Notes: generated by a model from the sequence alone, not told the origin. Counted from the first letter of the stretch, positions 1 to 11,031 are shown. The stretch is 22,420 nucleotides of DNA from Leptospira interrogans (GCF_900156205.1 NZ_FTNA01000019.1:63261-85680); one strand, 5' to 3'. Numbers and translations are program-made.

Positions 1-200
1 CTATGGTCGTTCGAAGTAACTCAGCGTCTCACTTCTATGGTCGTTCGACAGATCGCGTTCTATAATAACGCGAAAGGGATCGATGCGAGGTTAATAAATT
101 GAAACTAAATGCGATTGTTGTATTATATTTCCTATATGCAATTTATTGACTAGAGCTGAGAGCCCGGTCCGGCTGCTTGTAGCAAGCCGGATTCGCCCAA
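1..200. repeat. Interspersed repeat family C, copy 1
   Basis: This gene-less stretch holds a composite repeat. It has two direct copies of CTATGGTCGTTCGA (1-14 and 35-48, period 34), a segment at 19-38 matching 4090-4109 at 19 of 20 bases, and a palindrome AATAAATTG/CAATTTATT (93-101 and 139-147). A GC-rich hairpin lies at 169-190 (CCGGCTGCT/AGCAAGCCGG, one bulge). The order GCGAAAG - AATAAATTG - AATTTATTGACTRGAGC - ATTCGCC recurs at 5310-5470, and a decayed form occurs at 4064-4200. The left boundary is outside the window. The function is unknown. Confidence 0.6.
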
Positions 201-294
201 TTTCTTTCCCTGAATTCATGTTAGATTATTTTGTTTTTTAAAATTTTTTCTACAAATCGTTCTGCTTGGAAAGTTCGAAAAACCGTTTTCTAAT

Positions 295-825
295 ATGGAC
301 ATTCTTTTGTTGGATGACGGTCAAAAAATCGAGTCTGCTCTGGTAGAAAGTTCGGTTGGAACGGATTCTCTTTTGGTTCCAGATGTTTATTGGAATCGTT
401 TGAATGCTCAAGAAAAAAAAGCTCTTCGGAGTAAACTTCCCTTTTTATTGAGAAAATATTCCAAGCAGATCGTTTCTATGAAACGTCTGCATGATCGGGC
501 GGGTAAAATCAAATACAATCGGGGCGTTGGTAAGATGAAGAAGTTTAGTGTTCGGGTTCATACCGGGGTTTGGGCGACCTTGGGTGTCTTGGCTGCGGCT
601 CATGGTGTTTCGAGGTGTTATCTTTTTAATTATATGCTCTGGCTGGAGGATCTTGGTGGAAAAGAAGATTTTTTTGTGAAAACTTTGAACCCAGGAGTTC
701 CTAGCTTTCACTGGACTTACAAAATGACTTGGAAGATTGACAGGAGACAAAATCTAATTTCGAGAGAATTACAATTTGAACCAAACCCAATGACAAATAA
801 ATACCCATACTATCTAAAAGAATAA
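295..825 (+). CDS. DUF1564 family protein
   Basis: This 176-residue protein resembles the DUF1564 family, which is expanded in Leptospira and has no established function. The recognisable core is residues 79-120. A basic KMKKFSVRVHTGVWATLG stretch leads into AHGVSRCYLFNYMLWLE, the most conserved part of the family as I recall it. The N-terminal half is charged and has a KLPFLLRKYSK segment. The compact basic core has suggested a small DNA-binding fold, but nothing here proves this. No signal peptide or membrane segment is visible. The ATG at 295 lacks a strong Shine-Dalgarno sequence but gives the family-typical N-terminus (MxILLL). The gene stands alone, directly downstream of the family C repeat, as is common for mobile or accessory genes. 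Confidence 0.75.
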   Translation: MDILLLDDGQKIESALVESSVGTDSLLVPDVYWNRLNAQEKKALRSKLPFLLRKYSKQIVSMKRLHDRAGKIKYNRGVGKMKKFSVRVHTGVWATLGVLAAAHGVSRCYLFNYMLWLEDLGGKEDFFVKTLNPGVPSFHWTYKMTWKIDRRQNLISRELQFEPNPMTNKYPYYLKE

Positions 826-859
826 AAAACGCCTAGATTCAATATCAAAAAACTCTAAT

Positions 860-1633
860 TCACCATAAAAGCCTCTTCCAAAATGATGGTTCTACAGAAA
901 TTTCAGTCCATTGAAGCGGAATATCATCCGCCGAATAAGAATACAATCCATCACACTCCAATTTAACGCGAACCTCCTTAAGAATCGGCTTTTCAGTTTC
1001 GGAAAGACCGTAACGAAAATACGTTCCACAATCACCCATTCCTCTCATTTTTATAAAAGATATAAACTCCTTAGACTCTGGTTTAAAAAATCTTATAATA
1101 CTTTGACTTTCAAAACTTTCCTTATGAACAAATCCGTTTTTCTCTTCAAAGTCAAAGGTTTGAAACGTTAAAATTTTAGTTTTTGCAGGAATGGAATTTT
1201 CATCGTATATAAAATAAACGTTATAACGATTGTAAGGTGCAGATAAACATAATAACTCTCCTAAAAATTTACCTTCGGAAAGTGGAAAAAATTGAATCGG
1301 TGAATAACCTAAAAAATCTGCATATAGATGATAACTCATAAAGCCATCCTCGCCTAATGCAAGTTCGTTGTATTGACAGTCATTCGGAAGCTGCGCCCTT
1401 AATTGATCCAGAGCATCCGCACAAATTAATTCTGGATACTTATTTCTTTCTTCTGGAATATGAGCAATAAAATCACAGTCCTTTGGCCAATGAATAGAAG
1501 TTCTTTTAAATCCGGACTTTTGAGTCATCCATTCTTTTTTACTGATAAAAATTTTGACTCCTACGAAAATTAAAATCGCACAACAAAGAAGAATCAAAAT
1601 AAATCGTTTAGATTTTAAAATATGAGAATACAC
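860..1633 (-). CDS. Membrane-anchored protein of unknown function
   Basis: I do not recognise this 257-residue protein. Residues 1-10 are basic, followed by one hydrophobic segment at about 11-30 (FILILLCCAILIFVGVKIFI). This suggests an N-in signal anchor or uncleaved signal with about 225 residues outside the cytoplasm. The exported part has several cysteines (for example around CDF, ICAD, LLCLS and GDCG) that could form disulfides. It is rich in aromatic residues and shows no enzyme motif. The start is a GTG at 1633, chosen because an AGGAG sits 9 bases upstream and the hydrophobic anchor follows at once. The gene is isolated between a DUF1564 gene and an AT-rich spacer. A leptospira-restricted hypothetical protein is the likeliest description. 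Confidence 0.65.
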   Translation of the reverse strand: MYSHILKSKRFILILLCCAILIFVGVKIFISKKEWMTQKSGFKRTSIHWPKDCDFIAHIPEERNKYPELICADALDQLRAQLPNDCQYNELALGEDGFMSYHLYADFLGYSPIQFFPLSEGKFLGELLCLSAPYNRYNVYFIYDENSIPAKTKILTFQTFDFEEKNGFVHKESFESQSIIRFFKPESKEFISFIKMRGMGDCGTYFRYGLSETEKPILKEVRVKLECDGLYSYSADDIPLQWTEISVEPSFWKRLLW

Positions 1634-2171
1634 TTTAAATTTCTCCTAGAAATCTAAATAAGATACAGAAAATATTGAAACTAAAATTTCAAACATTCAT
1701 TTTCCGATCGTGGATAAAATCACAAAAAAAGATTTTAACCGCAATTCTTTTAAAAAGATTTTAAACAAAAATATTTTGTAAGATTTTCCACAATCTATAA
1801 AATCCATTTCGAGAAACAAAAATGATCCAAAAATTGTTTTTTGTAAAAATCTCCGAATCAAACAATCCAAAAAATATATTATAAAAATTTAAACTGATCA
1901 AACTCATTTATTGGAGAACCCGACATTTAATAATCATATAAGTTATTCCATTACGGTCAAAGCTATATCAACATTTTTCATTCAAAAGCTTCGTAATAAA
2001 AACCTATGGGATTAATATTACAGGATCGAAAAAATCAATCAAATAAGCCCATTACCAATTTAACTTTAAAAGAAACCGATGAATTTAATTTTACAAATTG
2101 AGATCCAAAAGCCGTCTCAAAATTTTTCTATTTTTCAACTTTTAAATAACTAAATCGCTCGTGAAATACCT
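1634..2171. other. Gene-less AT-rich spacer
   Basis: This 538-bp stretch lies between two minus-strand genes. I see no plausible coding sequence, tRNA or strong hairpin. Short AAAGATTTTAA-type echoes (about 1727-1765) look like low-complexity sequence. The right part must hold the 3' untranslated region of the LRR gene and the left part the promoter of the membrane-anchored protein gene, but no convincing terminator or -35/-10 pair stands out. Confidence 0.5.
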
Positions 2172-3176
2172 TTACCAACATTCTATCAAATTATACTGAT
2201 TTAAATAATCCCTAAATACTTTATTCTTTTTATCAGAACCAAAACCTACACGCGCCTCTTTTAAACTTTTATTCTTAAACAGAGGAAGTAAATCTTTTGG
2301 ATCTTGAGAATTAGAATCTACAAAAATAAATTTTTCCAACGCAGGAGCATCTGAAAGAAACTTAAAATCCTTGAGACCTTTCATATTTTCCAATCTTATA
2401 GTCTTTAAATTTTCAGATTTTTCCAAGGAGGGAATTTTAGACACATTCGGTAAAGATTGTAAAAAGAATTCTCTCAATCCTTGTAAAGAGGAAATTACTC
2501 CAATATCTTCGAGTTTTCTGATTTGCCATAATTCTAGATATTGAATCCGTTTCATTCCGGAAATTGCACTTAAATCCGAAATTCCACCTAACTTAATATT
2601 CAGATTTTTTAATTCTTCTAAAAAAGAAATATCCAAACTCGTTATCGACCGAAGAGTCAAATTTTGTATTTCTAATAATTTTGAAATTACTTCTATATTT
2701 TTATTATGCCCATCTATCTGCAAATCTCTTAAATTTCTAAAGGTTTCCAAAAATCTTAAATTTGGTTTTTTAGAATTAGTTGGTCCTAAGAAAAGTGTTA
2801 CAATTTGATTTGATAGATATGATAAAAAATCAAAACTATCCATACCAAATATGTCCACTTCCAAAAATTTCAATTTCGACAAATTAGAAATAGTCTCTTG
2901 ATTTTTCACTTCCACACATCGAATATGCAAATTTTTCAAATCACTCAACTTTGATAAAAAAGAGAGATCACATCGACGAGTTCCTGCAAGAATCCAAAAA
3001 TGAATCTCAGGTCTTCGAACCAACACTTGATCGTTGAGAAGTTCAAAAATAGAAGAATTAATTTTATCGCTTCTTATTTCTATATGAGTAATTTTTAAAT
3101 TATTGGCTAATGAAAGTAACTCTTCTTTTGTAGTTGTATTTTCAATACAATAACTTTCATCATTTATTAAGTGCAT
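2172..3176 (-). CDS. Irregular leucine-rich-repeat protein
   Basis: This 334-residue protein is built almost entirely of irregular repeats of about 22-26 residues with the pattern LxxLxIxxxxx. Clear units include LKNLHIRCVEV, LKFLEVDIFGM, LRDLQIDGHNK, IQNLTLRSITS, LKNLNIKLGGI, IQYLELWQIRK, LREFFLQSLPN, LKTIRLENMKG and LEKFIFVDSNS. That is about ten strands, enough for a curved LRR solenoid. No N-terminal signal peptide, lipobox or transmembrane segment is visible, so this version looks cytoplasmic, unlike many secreted leptospiral LRR proteins. LRR proteins generally bind other proteins; no partner can be named. The ATG at 3176 has no obvious Shine-Dalgarno. The gene lies beside a repeat-rich 1.3-kb spacer, typical of accessory DNA. 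Confidence 0.75.
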   Translation of the reverse strand: MHLINDESYCIENTTTKEELLSLANNLKITHIEIRSDKINSSIFELLNDQVLVRRPEIHFWILAGTRRCDLSFLSKLSDLKNLHIRCVEVKNQETISNLSKLKFLEVDIFGMDSFDFLSYLSNQIVTLFLGPTNSKKPNLRFLETFRNLRDLQIDGHNKNIEVISKLLEIQNLTLRSITSLDISFLEELKNLNIKLGGISDLSAISGMKRIQYLELWQIRKLEDIGVISSLQGLREFFLQSLPNVSKIPSLEKSENLKTIRLENMKGLKDFKFLSDAPALEKFIFVDSNSQDPKDLLPLFKNKSLKEARVGFGSDKKNKVFRDYLNQYNLIECW

Positions 3177-3426
3177 AAAAGAAGGTTTTTAATTTTCGTA
3201 TTCAATTGTAAAATGATAAAAGTTATACGTTTCAGTCTAAATCCAAAACAACTTTCTTTTAAAGCTTTAGAATAGATTCACGATTATTGTTCGAATATAT
3301 GAAAATCAATACCAAAAATTGACGATCCATTCTGTAAAAATGAAGGAGTTCCTAAAATTGTGTTTTAGCCGGAATTGTTAGAGTTTCAAAGTAGCCCCAT
3401 TCTAAATTTTGCGACAGTTTCATCTT

Positions 3427-3600
3427 AGAACTTGTCCAAAACCTTAAAGAATTTATATGATAGTTCTTGAGAAATTTTTAATAAAACACAATAGTTCCTA
3501 CAAAAACCGTCACATTTGGTAATTTGCGAACTTTCAAGTAATTCTAATATTGTTAAATTTTTGTGTGAGTCCCACATCTTGAGGTTTTGGGACAAGTTCT
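3427..3600. repeat. MITE-like element family A, copy 1
   Basis: This 174-bp element is bounded by near-perfect inverted repeats: AGAACTTGTCCAAAACCT at 3427-3444 and AGGTTTTGGGACAAGTTCT at 3582-3600, which match apart from one extra base. The flanking TTA on each side (CTTA-GAAC ... GTTC-TTA) is a possible 2-3 base target duplication. No coding capacity is present. A related copy lies in opposite orientation at 19519-19692, including a 23-base identical core (3515-3537 here, 19583-19605 there). The shape is that of a non-autonomous transposon; the parent transposase is not in this window. Confidence 0.65.
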
Positions 3601-3608
3601 TAATACTA

Positions 3609-3903
3609 TTTTCATGTGTCCGAGTAATAATTTGAATTTTATAAAATAATATGATAAAAAATTTTTAAATAGAGTTGTTGAAAATTCCATAATGGAAATG
3701 AGTAAAATTGTTTCAATTGTCCATTTTACTACTCGGACGCATGAATAGAATACAGTTAGATTGTTTCAAAAATTTGAATATTTTGATCCTGCTTTAAAAT
3801 GCAAGTAAATCCCGAATTTGCGATATTTTTTAAGTACCACTATTTTTTTCATAAATTCAGCCGTTAATAACTTGGTACTATTTTCATGCGTCCTGGTAGC
3901 AAT
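3609..3903. repeat. MITE-like family B: solo end and degraded copy
   Basis: Three family B termini lie here. A right-type end (TTCATGTGTCCGAGTAATAA) is at about 3609-3631, a left-type end (TTTACTACTCGGACGCATGAA) is at about 3723-3745, and a right-type end (TTCATGCGTCCTGGTAGCAA) is at about 3881-3903. The 3723-3903 pair gives a degraded copy of about 181 bp. Its interior still aligns patchily with the better preserved element at 11235-11505, for example TTTCAAAA followed by GAAT, GATCCT and AATCC. The 3609 end may be the remnant of another copy or may form a shorter inverted pair with 3723. Confidence 0.5.
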
Positions 3904-4063
3904 ACAACTAAAACGGATAGAGAATTAATCTTTCAATAATTCTTATGCAAAAACTTTACTATACTACTGATCTCTATAAAATTAAATATCCATAAATATT
4001 TGTGACGAAATATCGATTAATACATTTCTAATAGAATCCACTGCGAAAACAATTGATGCGTAG

Positions 4064-4200
4064 AAAAACCCAGCAGAACGCTCTTTCAAACTCAGCGTCT
4101 CGCTTCTATAATAAATTATAACTTAAAACGAATATTACTTTTCTTTCATGCAAGTTATTGATTGGAACAAAAAGTGTAGTCCGGCGACACCAATTACCCG
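4064..4200. repeat. Interspersed repeat family C, copy 2 (degraded)
   Basis: The segment at 4090-4109 (ACTCAGCGTCTCGCTTCTAT) matches 19-38 with one mismatch. It is followed by AATAAATTATAAC and, further on, ATGCAAGTTATTGATTGGAAC, a decayed version of the AATTTATTGACTRGAGC block of copies 1 and 3, and then a TCCGGCGAC segment. CAGCAGAACGCTC just upstream resembles CAGCAAAACGCTC at 5617-5629. All three copies have the same orientation. Confidence 0.5.
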
Positions 4201-4451
4201 AACTTTCTTACTCTAAATTTACATTACTGAAGTGTAAAATACTGGGTATTTTATTATATAGTTCCGAGCGAGAAATTAGTCTATTTTAAAAATCTCAATT
4301 GACAAAGTCGCTACCGCTTTAATTCAAAAAATAAAAGTAAATCAATATTTTAGAGAATTCATACATACTAAATTTTTGATTCTACAAAATAACATTTTAC
4401 AATTCTATCTAACTTGAACCAATTTTAAACTTCTTTTAAAAAAGAAAGCTT

Positions 4452-5243
4452 TTACGGATGAACCGCAACCAACTCACTAAAAACTTCTTCAGCCTTTTTA
4501 AAATTTTCTGAAAAAAGATAAGCAAAACCTAAATCGATCAATTCCTGTATCGAAAGTGATTTTCGTTTTGCTTCCATTTTAGGAATACTCGCAATTTTTT
4601 CTGAAAATTCTTTTTTCTTTTCGTCAAATGTTGGAAGTTCTTCATAACCTGGAATTTTTTCGAGAACTGACTTTGCTTCGTCGAATTTTCCCATATAAAC
4701 AAAAGCAAGCCCTAATGCACCCATAACGTCTCTTTCTTCCGAAAGTCGCTTTACATTTTCAGCAAAAACCTGAATGGCCTCTTTATAATTTCTAAGATGA
4801 TAGTTGGAAAAAAATTCAGACTTACAAAAAGAATCGTCTGAAAAACGAATCTTATAAACGGAAATCAGATCCAAAACAGTTTTGAAATCCACCGCGTCTT
4901 CGCTTACTAAAATCCCTGTTTTTAAAATCGAATAAGAAACAGGAACCGAAGAAGACCTAAAATATGCTAAAAACTTTTTGGCTGCTTCCCTGGACTTTCC
5001 AGATTCTTTCAAAAGATATGCTTCTAAAAGAGGTGTCAAAACCGAAGAACCCTTTAGAAAATAATTGATTTCGTAATTGGAGCCAGATTCAAACCCAGCA
5101 ATCCCACTCAAATGATTTAAAAAAACATGATTCGGATTTTTTTTTGCAATCTCGATTACTTCTTCATAAGAACCAGTTTCAAATAATTCCCAAGCGGTTT
5201 CTTCAATAGAAGACGGATTGGACACTGCTAAATTCTGACCCAT
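4452..5243 (-). CDS. TPR-like repeat protein
   Basis: This 263-residue all-helical protein has tetratricopeptide-like helix pairs, such as [21 protein letters not shown] near the N-terminus, [21 protein letters not shown] in the middle and [20 protein letters not shown] at the C-terminus. The A-x-x-Y/F-x3-G-x-F/Y-x-x-A pattern is clear in the last two. TPR proteins are protein-interaction scaffolds; the partner is unknown. There is no signal peptide or membrane segment, so it is probably cytoplasmic. The ATG at 5243 has a GAGG about 7 bases upstream. The final repeat ends just before the stop (VHP), so the superhelix has no capping helix and may be short of its original length. It stands alone, with a family C repeat immediately upstream. 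Confidence 0.7.
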   Translation of the reverse strand: MGQNLAVSNPSSIEETAWELFETGSYEEVIEIAKKNPNHVFLNHLSGIAGFESGSNYEINYFLKGSSVLTPLLEAYLLKESGKSREAAKKFLAYFRSSSVPVSYSILKTGILVSEDAVDFKTVLDLISVYKIRFSDDSFCKSEFFSNYHLRNYKEAIQVFAENVKRLSEERDVMGALGLAFVYMGKFDEAKSVLEKIPGYEELPTFDEKKKEFSEKIASIPKMEAKRKSLSIQELIDLGFAYLFSENFKKAEEVFSELVAVHP

Positions 5244-5309
5244 AGGATAACCTCTATGTTTCTTATCGGATGGGTTAGGCAGAAAATCCTGAAAAAAAGT
5301 GAATCGGGA

Positions 5310-5470
5310 TCACGAATGCGAAAGCGATTGCAGCGGAGTCAATAAATTGTAACCGACGGCGAAAGATCGTTTCACATTTTTTTCCTCTAATTTATTGACT
5401 GGAGCGAAAAGCGCGTTCGCGAGCCTTGGAAACGATGCAATTTGCGAGCGATTCGCCAAAATAACTCCTA
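5310..5470. repeat. Interspersed repeat family C, copy 3
   Basis: This copy contains a perfect 11-bp inverted repeat, GTCAATAAATT at 5338-5348 and AATTTATTGAC at 5389-5399, flanked by GCGAAAGCGATTGCAG on the left and GGAGCGAAAAGCGCGTTCGCG plus GCGATTCGCC on the right. The block order matches copy 1 at 1-200. An open frame on the minus strand across it (5310-5591) is probably not a gene, since it consists of repeat sequence. Confidence 0.6.
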
Positions 5471-5570
5471 GGGTATAAGGGATACTCATCTCAGCTGAGA
5501 AAACAACGGCTACGTGAAGGCCGCCCCGGCATTCTTGACTCCGTCGATTCAAGAGTATCACACTTCGACT

Positions 5571-5642
<72 letters not shown>

Positions 5643-6950
5643 TTAAGGATAAAGTCGTTCCATCATCCTCGGAAAAGGAATACATTCCCTTACATGTGCC
5701 AACCCACAGATCCATGCGATCAATCTTTCCGAGCCCAAACCAAAACCGGAATGGGGAACAGATCCGTATTTTCTCAAATCCAAATACCAGTCATAAGATT
5801 CCACGGGAAGTTTTTCCTCTTTGAGACGTTGAACTATATTTTCGTAGTTCTCCTCTCTTTCTGAACCACCTATAATTTCCCCCACCCCGTCCGGTGCGAT
5901 TAAATCCGCGTTTAACACAGTCCTAGGATCTTCTGGGTTGACCTTCATATAAAATGCCTTTGCTTCCCTTGGATACTTTTGGATAAAAACCGGACCTCCA
6001 AATTCCACAGTCAATATTTGCTCTCTTTCGGAATTAATATCGTCCCCCCAAACTATATCTTCTCCTTTGGATTGTAGAATCTCAAGTGCCTTTGTATAAT
6101 CGATCACCGGAAAATCTTTTTCTAAATACGCAAGTAATGGAGCCGGGTCTCTTTCCAATACTTTCAAATCTTGGAATGAATTTTGAACCGTTTCTTTAAT
6201 GACCGTTTTTACAAAGTCTTCTTGTAACTTTAGATTTTCTGCATGTGTTGCGAATGCTACTTCGGCTTCTACCATCCAAAATTCAGTGAGATGTCTTCTA
6301 GTTTTACTCTTTTCCGCACGAAATGTAGGGCCGTAACAAAATACTTTGTTATGCGCAAAAATTGCAGTTTCCAAATAGAGTTGTCCCGTTTGTGCTAGAT
6401 ACGCGTTTCCTAAATCAAAATATTCCGTAGAAAATAAAGTACCCGCACTTTCTCCCACAGACCCAGTAAGGATCGGAGTATCTATCAGTAAAAAATCTCT
6501 TTCATGAAAGTATTTCCGAATCGCAAAAGAAAGATTGTCCCTCACTCTTAAAATCGCCAATTGTTTAGAAGAGCGTAACCAAAGATGTCTTTGAGAAATT
6601 AAAAAATCAATCCCGTGTTCTTTCGGAGTAATCGGATAATTTTCAGATTCCCCTACGATTTGAATCGATTCCATTACGAGTTCGAATCCGATCGGAGACT
6701 TTTCATTTTTCACCAAATTTCCAATTACGGTTACAGAAGTTTCCTGACGAAGATGTTTTACGGTTTGAAAAACTTCTTCTCCTAAAATTTCCTTTTCCGC
6801 AAGCACCTGTAAAATTTTTCCGCTGTTTCTAAGAGAAAGAAATTGTCTAGCGTTGCTTCCTCTAATTCCGTGCACCCAACCTTGGATGACCACCTTTTGA
6901 TCCACATACTTTCCTAAATCATGATTACTTACAATTGGAGTTTCAGACAT
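5643..6950 (-). CDS. asnS: Asparagine--tRNA ligase
   Basis: This class IIb aminoacyl-tRNA synthetase charges tRNA-Asn with asparagine in the cytoplasm. The 435 residues match the usual bacterial AsnRS length. The N-terminal OB-fold anticodon-binding domain (about 15-105) has VIQGWVHGIRG. The catalytic domain follows, with class II motif 2 at about 209-230 (FRAEKSKTRRHLTEFWMVEAE) and motif 3 at about 402-435 (GFGLGSERLIAWICGLAHVRECIPFPR). The ending IPFPR is typical of AsnRS rather than AspRS. The ATG at 6950 gives the standard N-terminus. It is divergent from folD across an 81-bp spacer that must carry both promoters. Its stop codon touches a tandem repeat, so any 3' terminator lies in repeat DNA. 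Confidence 0.95.
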   Translation of the reverse strand: MSETPIVSNHDLGKYVDQKVVIQGWVHGIRGSNARQFLSLRNSGKILQVLAEKEILGEEVFQTVKHLRQETSVTVIGNLVKNEKSPIGFELVMESIQIVGESENYPITPKEHGIDFLISQRHLWLRSSKQLAILRVRDNLSFAIRKYFHERDFLLIDTPILTGSVGESAGTLFSTEYFDLGNAYLAQTGQLYLETAIFAHNKVFCYGPTFRAEKSKTRRHLTEFWMVEAEVAFATHAENLKLQEDFVKTVIKETVQNSFQDLKVLERDPAPLLAYLEKDFPVIDYTKALEILQSKGEDIVWGDDINSEREQILTVEFGGPVFIQKYPREAKAFYMKVNPEDPRTVLNADLIAPDGVGEIIGGSEREENYENIVQRLKEEKLPVESYDWYLDLRKYGSVPHSGFGLGSERLIAWICGLAHVRECIPFPRMMERLYP

Positions 6951-7031
6951 GAACCCATTTTACGGTTTTGATTCCACCGGAAAGGATATTTTTTACCTGA
7001 CAGAGAAGACAGTCTCTAAATCCTGAGAAGT

Positions 7032-8863
<1,832 letters not shown>

Positions 8864-8867
<4 letters not shown>

Positions 8868-10279
8868 TAGAAATCCAATTTTACAATTCACTTTCGGGTA
8901 GAAAGGAAAAATTCTCCCCTTCCGATCCAAATCGTGTAACCGTATATTCCTGCGGACCAACTGTTTATAATTTTGCTCATATAGGAAATCTACGAGCGTT
9001 TCTTTTCGTAGATGTTTTACGTAGATCCCTCAAGTTATTAGGATATGGAGTGGATATGACTATGAACATCACCGATATAGACGACAAGATCATCCGTGAT
9101 TCAATTGCATCTAAAAAAAGCATCATAGAATTTACAGCACCTTGGACAAAAGCATTCTTCGAAGATTTAAAAACAGTTTCTGCTGAAATTTTAGAACACT
9201 ATCCCAAGGCAACAGATTCTATTCCTGAAATGGTAGACATCATTCAAAAACTACAAAAAAAAGGGCTCGTCTACGAAAAAGACGAAAGCCTTTATTTTTC
9301 GATCCAGAAATTTCAAAACTACGGAAAACTCAGTAAGATAGATACTTCCGGAATGAAAACAGGTACTCGTTATGATACCGACGAATACGAAAAAGAAGAC
9401 GTAAGAGACTTCGTTCTTTGGAAAAGTCCTAAATTAGAAGGGGAAACTTCTTGGTATACGTTAGTCGGAACTGGTCGCCCAGGATGGCATTTAGAATGTT
9501 CTGCAATGATTCGAAAAGTATATGGAAGTGGAGTAGACATTCATACCGGCGGGGTAGATCTTTTATTCCCGCATCATGAAAATGAAATCGCACAATCCGA
9601 AGGAGCCTTTCCAGAAGAATCTTTTGTAAAAACATGGCTGCATTCTGAGCACCTTCTCGTGGACGGTCAAAAAATGTCCAAGAGCAAAGGAAACTTTTAC
9701 ACGTTACGCGATCTTATTCAACAAGGTTTAGATCCTAAAGCGATCCGTTTTCTTTTGATCTCTACTCATTATCGTTCTAAGCTAAATTTTTCAACCGATA
9801 GAATCGCTGAAGCTTCCGCAAATATTCGTAAAATCCAAAATTGTTTAGATCGAATTTTAGAATTAGAACCGGATATAAAAGCGGATTTTTACTTTCTATT
9901 TTCGATCCCATTTGTACAAACTTGGAAAAAAGAATTTGAAGAATCTTTGGCAGACGACTTAAATATTTCCAAAGCCTTGGCGGTTGTTTTCGAATCGGTA
10001 AAACAAATCAATTCCTTGTTGGATACAAACCAGTCCGATTCCAAACAAAGAATAGAATATATTCAAATTCTTGCATATTTTGATCGTATTTTAGGAGTTC
10101 TCAATTTTGAATCTAAAAAGGATTTGCTCGATTCGGAAATCGATTCTCTGATCGAAGAAAGACAAATTGCCAGAAAAAATAAGGATTTTGCAAGATCCGA
10201 CGCAATCCGGGATCAACTTTTAGCACAAGGAATTTTGATAGAGGATACAAAAGAAGGAATCCGCTGGAGGAAAAAATAG
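8864..10279 (+). CDS. cysS: Cysteine--tRNA ligase
   Basis: This class Ia aminoacyl-tRNA synthetase charges tRNA-Cys in the cytoplasm. The 471 residues match the usual length. The Rossmann catalytic domain has the zinc ligand Cys30 (CGPTVY), the HIGH motif as HIGN (39-42), further zinc-site residues in WHLECSAM (Cys212) and PHHENEIAQSE (237-241), and KMSKS at 270-274. The C-terminal helical domain runs from about 310 to 471 and ends with the typical DAIRDQLLAQGILIEDTKEG stretch. The ATG at 8864 overlaps the esterase stop as ATGA. The 3' end overlaps the inferred rlmB start as ATAG, with a GGAGG inside the last cysS codons serving the next gene. Confidence 0.96.
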
Positions 10280-11031
10280 CTAAGCCCGAATACATTTTTG
10301 GAAAGAGGACTCTGATTGAACTTACGGAGGCCAATCTAGGAAAGGAACATTCATATCCTTTTATCCAATTGTATATAAAGGAAAATCCTGGAACAGAAAT
10401 TGTAGAAAAAATATTAAACAAAATACCTTCCTTTGTTCAAGTTCATAAAGTAAGCGTTTCTAAATTAGATTCTCTCGTTCCCGGAAGAAACCACCAAGGG
10501 ATTGTAGCACTAAAAGCCCCTTCTAAACAAACTACATTCGACAAAAAAAATCTAGAGGAATTCCTTTCCGAAAAACCAGGAGCTTTTTTAATTTTAGATC
10601 GAATCCAAGATCCCGGAAATTTAGGAAATATACTTAGAACCGCTGAATGTTTCGGAGTTACAAACATCATTCTTCCCGAAAGAGAATCTGCAGGAATCAC
10701 TCCTGTTGTCGAAAAAGTCGCGTCAGGCGCACTTTCGTTTTTAAAAATTTTTACAGTTAAAAATCTTGCCAACACTTTAGAACTTTTAAAAGAAAACGGA
10801 TATTGGATTGTTTCTACAAGCGATCGTGGAACAGAAGACTGGTCTAAACTACCCGATCTAAATGAACTCGTAATTTTAATGGGAAACGAAGGAGAGGGTA
10901 TCAAAAGAATTCTTATGGAAAAATCAGACTTTGTACTTAGAATTCCAATGTACGGAAATCTTTCTTCTTTGAATGTGACCGTTGCCACTGGGATCGTTTT
11001 AGATAGAATCGTAAATCGTAAGTTCGGATAA
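10276..11031 (+). CDS. rlmB: 23S rRNA 2'-O-methyltransferase of the SpoU/TrmH family (RlmB-like)
   Basis: This knotted SPOUT methyltransferase probably adds a 2'-O-methyl group to a 23S rRNA guanosine. SpoU motifs are clear: DPGNLGNILRTAECFG (motif 1), LVILMGNEGEGI (motif 2) and IPMYGNLSSLNVTVATGIVL (motif 3). The N-terminal substrate-binding domain begins PEYIFGKRTLIE, matching the MxxIYGxxxVxxLL start of E. coli RlmB. No ATG, GTG or TTG precedes that segment in frame. The first TTG (10369) would delete it. The best-placed start is ATA at 10276: GGAGG lies 5 bases upstream and ATA overlaps the cysS stop as ATAG, mirroring the ATGA overlap upstream. CTG at 10264 is the alternative. Starting at 10276 gives 251 residues against 243 in E. 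coli. The family is certain; the exact rRNA target and start are inferred. Confidence 0.85.
   Translation: MAKPEYIFGKRTLIELTEANLGKEHSYPFIQLYIKENPGTEIVEKILNKIPSFVQVHKVSVSKLDSLVPGRNHQGIVALKAPSKQTTFDKKNLEEFLSEKPGAFLILDRIQDPGNLGNILRTAECFGVTNIILPERESAGITPVVEKVASGALSFLKIFTVKNLANTLELLKENGYWIVSTSDRGTEDWSKLPDLNELVILMGNEGEGIKRILMEKSDFVLRIPMYGNLSSLNVTVATGIVLDRIVNRKFG

Larger units (their letters stand above)
3177..4451. other. Gene-less repeat cluster (1.3 kb)
   Basis: No coding sequence is supported in this stretch. It contains at least three kinds of decayed repeat: the family A MITE-like element (3427-3600), family B ends and one degraded family B copy (3609-3903), and family C copy 2 (4064-4200). 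The remainder is AT-rich sequence without recognisable structure. It resembles a dumping ground where small non-autonomous elements have accumulated. Confidence 0.6.

Noticed and set aside
169..190. tRNA or intrinsic terminator at the GC-rich hairpin
   Set aside because: There is no cloverleaf, and no T-run follows the stem; it recurs only as part of the family C repeat.
445..750. Open frames antisense to real genes, such as this one and those opposite asnS, cysS, rlmB, the kinase, catalase and flgF
   Set aside because: They lack domains and ribosome sites, and the opposite strand encodes clear conserved proteins or a recognisable family.
10369..11031. TTG at 10369 as the rlmB start
   Set aside because: It would delete the conserved IFGKRTLIE beta strand and most of the first substrate-binding helix, and it has no good Shine-Dalgarno.
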